Shown here one piece after another: positions 59,767-64,000 of a stretch of DNA of 64,000 bases. Made by a program: the position numbers and the translations under genes. Position 1 is the first letter of the stretch. Each line of letters starts with the position of its first letter. The stretch comes from Bedellia somnulentella (taxonomy: Eukaryota; Arthropoda; Insecta; Lepidoptera; Bedelliidae): assembly GCA_963576735.1 (NCBI GenBank), contig OY755177.1, positions 14,384,001 through 14,448,000 of the forward strand, in the 5' to 3' direction. A model generated the notes under the pieces. That model worked only from the letters and a program-made list of their open reading frames with translations. It did no database searches and was not told where the DNA came from.

Positions 59767-60538
59767 TGTTCAATAAAATCTTAATTTATGTTTAACAAAT
59801 CTTATAGCTTAGAGCTTAAAAAAATGTTTGTCATTGCAACGCTACTGTATTTATAAATTGATCATAACGAGGAACTTCAATGGACCCATGGTATATATGT
59901 GTATTATATAAAATTAGTTATATGGTAGATATAGCATGCCATACTAAAACTCATTAAGTTGTTGTCACAAAAATATTACACGCGTCGCGAGCATGAGGGC
60001 ACTTAAGACCAATGGATTAGTAGGTTTCGACTATTTTCAACCGCCTTGAAAAAAGAGGTTCTAAAATCAATTGTATGTATTTTTTGGATGCGATCCCTCC
60101 GTCGATAGTGTATCGATTTCTAAATATGTTTTCCCTTTACAATTTTATTGAAGTTTGGTTGTAATAGTTGTGTAGTGGTGATTTCGAATAGCACTATCCC
60201 ATTTAACATAATAAATTATTAAGTTTATATTTTACACTTCTTAACAGACAGCGTTGGGCTTTTTATTATATTTTTGTGCGGAACTTAATGTGCACGTTTA
60301 TAATTAAATAGAATGTTCATCATAGGCTAAGATAGCTGCTATCAGATAAAATTTTGATTGCATCTTCGATCCTGAAGCTTAAACCTAATCGTCTGTACGA
60401 TGAGCGGTGTTCTACCAAATGAGCTATCGCGGTTGTCGGTTGTAAGATAACCATCATATACTTAAAGTGTTTCTTTGGTTATGTAAAAATGATTTTCTTT
60501 CTTATTGAAGCGGTATTTAACGAGCAGTATAAATCTGA
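59767..60538. other. Gene-free stretch
   Basis: No gene. Near 60040-60090 is a unit-like piece of the 145-bp repeat family, near 60170-60200 the start of a SINE B, and at about 60385-60430 a SINE A head remnant (- strand). Confidence 0.5.
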
Positions 60539-60903
60539 CATGATAGTCCAGTGGGTAGAACACCCGCCCGAAAACAGAAAGGCGTGAGTTCCAATCCTGG
60601 GTCGGGCCTACACCAATTTGTCTTTTCTAAAGTCATATGTGTGGTTAATTTATCATGGTTGTTAACGGTGAGGGAAAACATCGTGAGGAAACCCACATGG
60701 CTGAGTTGTACTTAGTCATGAGACAGTGTATTCGTACAAAACGGCGATAGGCCTGCCCCCTATCACGTGAGTACATTGTCTAAGCAAAACGTGGGTACCT
60801 TCTCTAGACACTAGATGGCGCTGCCATGTGAGTTCAGATGTATTGGTACCTCTGCCAACCCCTTCGGGGATAAACGGTGTGAACGTTCATGTTATGTTTA
60901 TGT
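60539..60903 (+). repeat. SINE family A, full length (subfamily 2)
   Basis: TATAAATCTGA flanks it at 60528-60538 and 60904-60914. Its head has CCCGCCCGAAAACAGAAAGG between the boxes and GAGTTCCAATCC as B box; the 3' body has ACTAGATGGCGCTGCCATG, as in the copy at 978-1356. Confidence 0.93.
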
Positions 60904-61285
60904 TATAAATCTGAATAGCAATTTTTCAAAGCATTTCTTGCCAGAGAATAATCTTCGATTTGCTCTATCGGCTTCCAAAAGTGACTGAGAAATTATTTAC
61001 TTCAAAGCTCTGGCTATCTTTGAGGATTATGTCGAACCTATTTATGCAAACAAGCCCGCCGACATACACTAAACGACATTATGTCGGTGGTGTCGGACGG
61101 TGTTAAATATACATAAAACAAAATATTTATAATATGTTCCAATAACAGTACACTATACATAACACCATAAATAATCATTAACAAAACGGCTGTCCCAAAA
61201 AGTAAAGCAGTATGGCACAGTAACCATTTTTTTCAGGAGAGCGAAAAAACATATTTTTGGTGAGCCACACAAAATTTAACAATAA
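60904..61285. other. Gene-free stretch
   Basis: No gene; a short SINE B-like piece near 60970-61020. Confidence 0.4.
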
Positions 61286-61404
61286 TCTATACTTATAATA
61301 AATCTGTAGAGAGGTCAATTCTGTACATGGAATATATTTTCAAAATAACTATCAGGGGGTGATTAGGGATCGATACTGATGCCAAAAATGCAATCAGTAA
61401 AATT

Positions 61405-61446
<42 letters not shown>

Positions 61447-62213
61447 GGTTTGTATGTTCCTTATGGAAACAAAAACTACTCGACGGATTTTAACGAAACT
61501 TGGTACAATTATTCTTTATACTCCTGGGCAGGTTTTGTATACTTTCCAGCAGAATAGTAAAGGGGAATTTTGGGAAATTTTGGGAAAACGGGAGAAGTTA
61601 CTCCATTTTTTAAGCTTCTGTCGCGTGTGCAGCCTTAATGGTCAAAGTTACATAGAAATCACGTATGACGGAAATATTCTACATAAAATTATTTAAAAAA
61701 TATTCCGCAACAGTATATGTCTATCTTTTATGGTTGACTCACAACAACACGTGTAACTCCTGATAGCTTAGCAGTTCGGCGCATTCTGATAATATTTGTT
61801 TTCTCTTACGTTTATAATGATCTCAATCACCCTTATTTCAAAAGTTAACATTATTACTTACTCAATAAAAAAAGAATCATAGAAATCGGTATAGAAACAA
61901 CAAAATTAATAGTCCCAACCCAACATAATAGTCGCACGCGATCAAAACCAAATCCTTAGTAATTTACATATTACGTACTAGATGGCGCCAGTAGTTGCAT
62001 CAATTAAAACCTAAAAATTAGCTTAATTTCGGAGATATTGATCTAAACCGATCATAAAAGCGCTTACAAAATCACAAAGTAACACTATATTTAGACAAGA
62101 GTGCTGTAAGTTGTAATAAAGGCGCTAATTTTATAACGCTTGAGCAGTGATTGAAGAAACCTCCAATATTTTTAAAACTACGCTACCCGTGCGAAGCGGG
62201 GCCGATCCACTAG
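61286..62213 (+). mobile_element. Helitron-like element, copy 4
   Basis: Same 5' end as copy 3; 3' end GGGGCCGATCCACTAG before T. (CTGT)n at about 61408-61446. It is the most diverged in its 3' half and 928 bp long. Open frames across the CTGT run are artefacts of the repeat. Confidence 0.85.
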
Positions 62214-62232
62214 TTAAATAAATAAATAAATA

Positions 62233-62587
62233 TTACGGTAATATCCAGGGTGATGACATTCCGTCTAGACCTTGGTTTTTTAAATGTAAATCTGCTGACA
62301 AATGGGTAGCATCCACTATTTGTAGACTTCGTTTGGGTCATTCGTGTACTCCGGTTCACCTTGCTAAAATAAGGATAAGGGGTAGTTCGATTTGCGAGTG
62401 TGGATTAGATGAAGGAGCAGATGACCATATATTTTTCTCATGTCGTAATTTATCATTTTCTTTATATGATGTTTTGCCTCCTTTCATCCCTCTTCCTACT
62501 AATTTTAAATGTTTACTTTGTTTTGTATATACCCCTTTCAATAAAACTTTGTGTCATTTCGTCAAGGTTCATAACATAAAATTATAA
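62233..62587 (+). pseudogene. LINE C-terminal fragment after RNase H
   Basis: It reads RPWFFKCKSADKWVASTICR, LRLGHSCTPVHLAKI and CECGLDEGADDHIFFSCRN, the Cys/His-rich segment that follows RNase H in jockey/I-type LINEs, and a stop at 62585. It begins 20 bp after the Helitron end, so it may be the displaced tail of LINE 1. Confidence 0.75.
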
Positions 62588-63454
62588 TGCATCCTTGTTG
62601 TTTATATTCTTAATTTTGTAGTAAATATTTTGTTTTTAATATTTAGTTTATTTTTCAACCATGAATGTTCAATGAGTGTCTGTTAATCAGTCTCAAAATT
62701 TTCTTAACTTTACAATATGTGTTTTCTTTTCACTGGACGTTGGCAAAATAACTGTATTGAATTGACGGCTCAACTCAGGACCCAATCTTAACATCGAAAA
62801 CAACTTCATTTTGAACCAAGTTGAACATTTACTTAGCTTCAGCTGTATGTTTTCAGAAAGAAGGTATATTCTTCACAACGACAACGATAATTAGCATACT
62901 TATCTCTTCTATTCACATCATGAACATTTATTTCTGTCTCGCTCGCACGCAACTAATATTCGGATTTTAACATTTTGAAATACAAAGAACAATTTTATGT
63001 TTCCTCAAATGAAATGAAAACACGGCCCCGCCTTCGTTGCTAATCAAATCAAAATCAAAATACATTTATTTCAGATTCAAGCTAATCTAGTAAAATGATA
63101 TGAGCGACGAAATTGAGTTAACTGGTTGTCAGTGAGGGGTAAAATGCATGTTAAGGTAATCAATCGACCCTATTGCGTGATTGAATCTTTCATTTCAAAA
63201 TGCATTATGCGGAGATAATATTTTGGTATATTTTTCGTAACTAGCTAGTTATTGACACTGCAGCTTATTTACAAGGAACTAGCGTCTTTGACACAAATTC
63301 GTTTCGTACGAGTGGGGCAGAAATAAAATTTTAAAGGGATTAGAAGATACGTATGATGCCCATTATCGTTTACTTTTCAGTACACCTTTTCTTTCCGATA
63401 CGAATATTTGTGAATCATTAAGTGTTATAATTATAATATAATATATATTTACGA
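62588..63454. other. Gene-free stretch
   Basis: No gene recognised. ATACATTTATTTCAGATTCA near 63060 resembles a retroelement 3' end. Confidence 0.4.
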
Positions 63455-63510
63455 TAATAGTCTCTGCCTAACCCAATGGGAACTAATGGCGTGAGTATAT
63501 GTATGTATCT
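63455..63510 (+). mobile_element. LINE 3' tail fragment
   Basis: AGTCTCTGCCTAACCCAATG and AATGGCGTGAGTATATGTAT; tail-only copy. Confidence 0.75.
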
Positions 63511-63639
63511 ACGCTTTGTTAAGAGTTTAGTTTGATCATACATTCTTTACAAATACAATATGGACTTTCGGCTTTAATCGTTGGCGTTTTACTTACGATA
63601 TTAATGCTCTATGATTGTTTTTTTTATATGTTTATTCAG

Positions 63640-63729
63640 GTTTGTTCAGATTCACCGCCGCGGCTGATCCGACCGAAAAAGTATGAGAATCTCCTTTTGG
63701 CGGGAAAATCAGCTGTGATGTTTAGTTGA
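63640..63729 (+). CDS. Candidate terminal exon, unassigned
   Basis: After a T-rich tract and ATTCAG, a short frame reads VCSDSPPRLIRPKKYENLLL, then AGKSAVMFS and TGA. The composition looks coding and GC rises locally. No upstream exon, domain or gene could be linked to it, so it may be chance. Confidence 0.2.
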   Translation, partial: VCSDSPPRLIRPKKYENLLLAGKSAVMFS

Positions 63730-64000
63730 CGTTTCCGCCAATGTTTGGCTATTGACACCGACCGAATATAGACGTGGATGGATATGAAATTAATGGATTG
63801 TTTTACAGTATTTTATTCAGTTTTTTCGTATATTTTTAATTGACTCCAACGTAGGACGATAATCATGATATGTGTTCTGAGATGTTGTAATTACTGGAAT
63901 ACTTTAGTTTAGGTTGCAAAACAAAGAGTATCAAAAAGAAACCGTTTATTTTAAAGTAAAATTCAATTTAAAGCTCCTGAAAATAAAGCTTCTTAGTGTT
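63730..64000. other. Right edge
   Basis: Nothing recognised. Confidence 0.4.

Overview
The window is insect nuclear DNA, almost certainly from a moth or butterfly. It is AT-rich, has short coding exons with GT-AG introns, and is packed with transposable elements of lepidopteran type: tRNA-headed SINEs, Helitron-like elements inserted between A and T and ending in CTAG, a DD34D mariner, an hAT with an 8-bp target duplication, and several broken non-LTR retrotransposons. The species cannot be named from the sequence alone. No ribosomal RNA, intact tRNA gene or CRISPR array was seen.

Two host genes are supported. The first is a coronin (actin-binding WD40 protein) on the + strand. Eleven shared coding exons run from 29553 to 42287. 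Two alternative first coding exons lie upstream: 7647-7772 (42 codons) and 17499-17513 (5 codons). Both end in phase 0 at good donors, so they predict proteins of 588 and 551 residues. The 3' UTR probably reaches about 44215. The second gene, on the - strand at 47233-49660, encodes a small secreted, probably GPI-anchored UPAR/Ly6 (LU) protein. It has a signal-peptide exon, two alternative phase-1/phase-1 exons for the first half of the LU fold (49357-49512 and 48352-48492) and one shared C-terminal exon. Choosing one or the other gives two ten-cysteine proteins.

Region by region: 1-7400 is repeats, including a 145-bp tandem array, a foldback element, a large palindrome and a Helitron-like element. 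From 7.4 to 29.5 kb is the coronin promoter region and first intron; it holds a hAT inside a SINE, a SINE inside a SINE, a dead mariner, a recent 239-bp tandem duplication and a 2.4-kb DNA transposon with 423-bp terminal inverted repeats. From 29.5 to 44.2 kb are the coronin body and 3' UTR. Three coronin exons (4, 6 and 11) have degraded partial copies in the intron just downstream. From 44.2 to 46.4 kb are LINE fragments, and from 47.2 to 49.7 kb the LU gene. From 50 to 62.6 kb is a nest of Helitrons, SINEs and two LINEs, one inserted in the other. From 62.6 kb to the end there is little beyond a weak candidate 3' exon near 63640-63729.

The points most worth following are the LU alternative exon pair, the coronin alternative N-terminus, the repeated local duplication of coronin exons, and the long-TIR transposon that appears to join a DDE transposase fragment to a PIN/XPG-like nuclease reading frame with an acidic tail.
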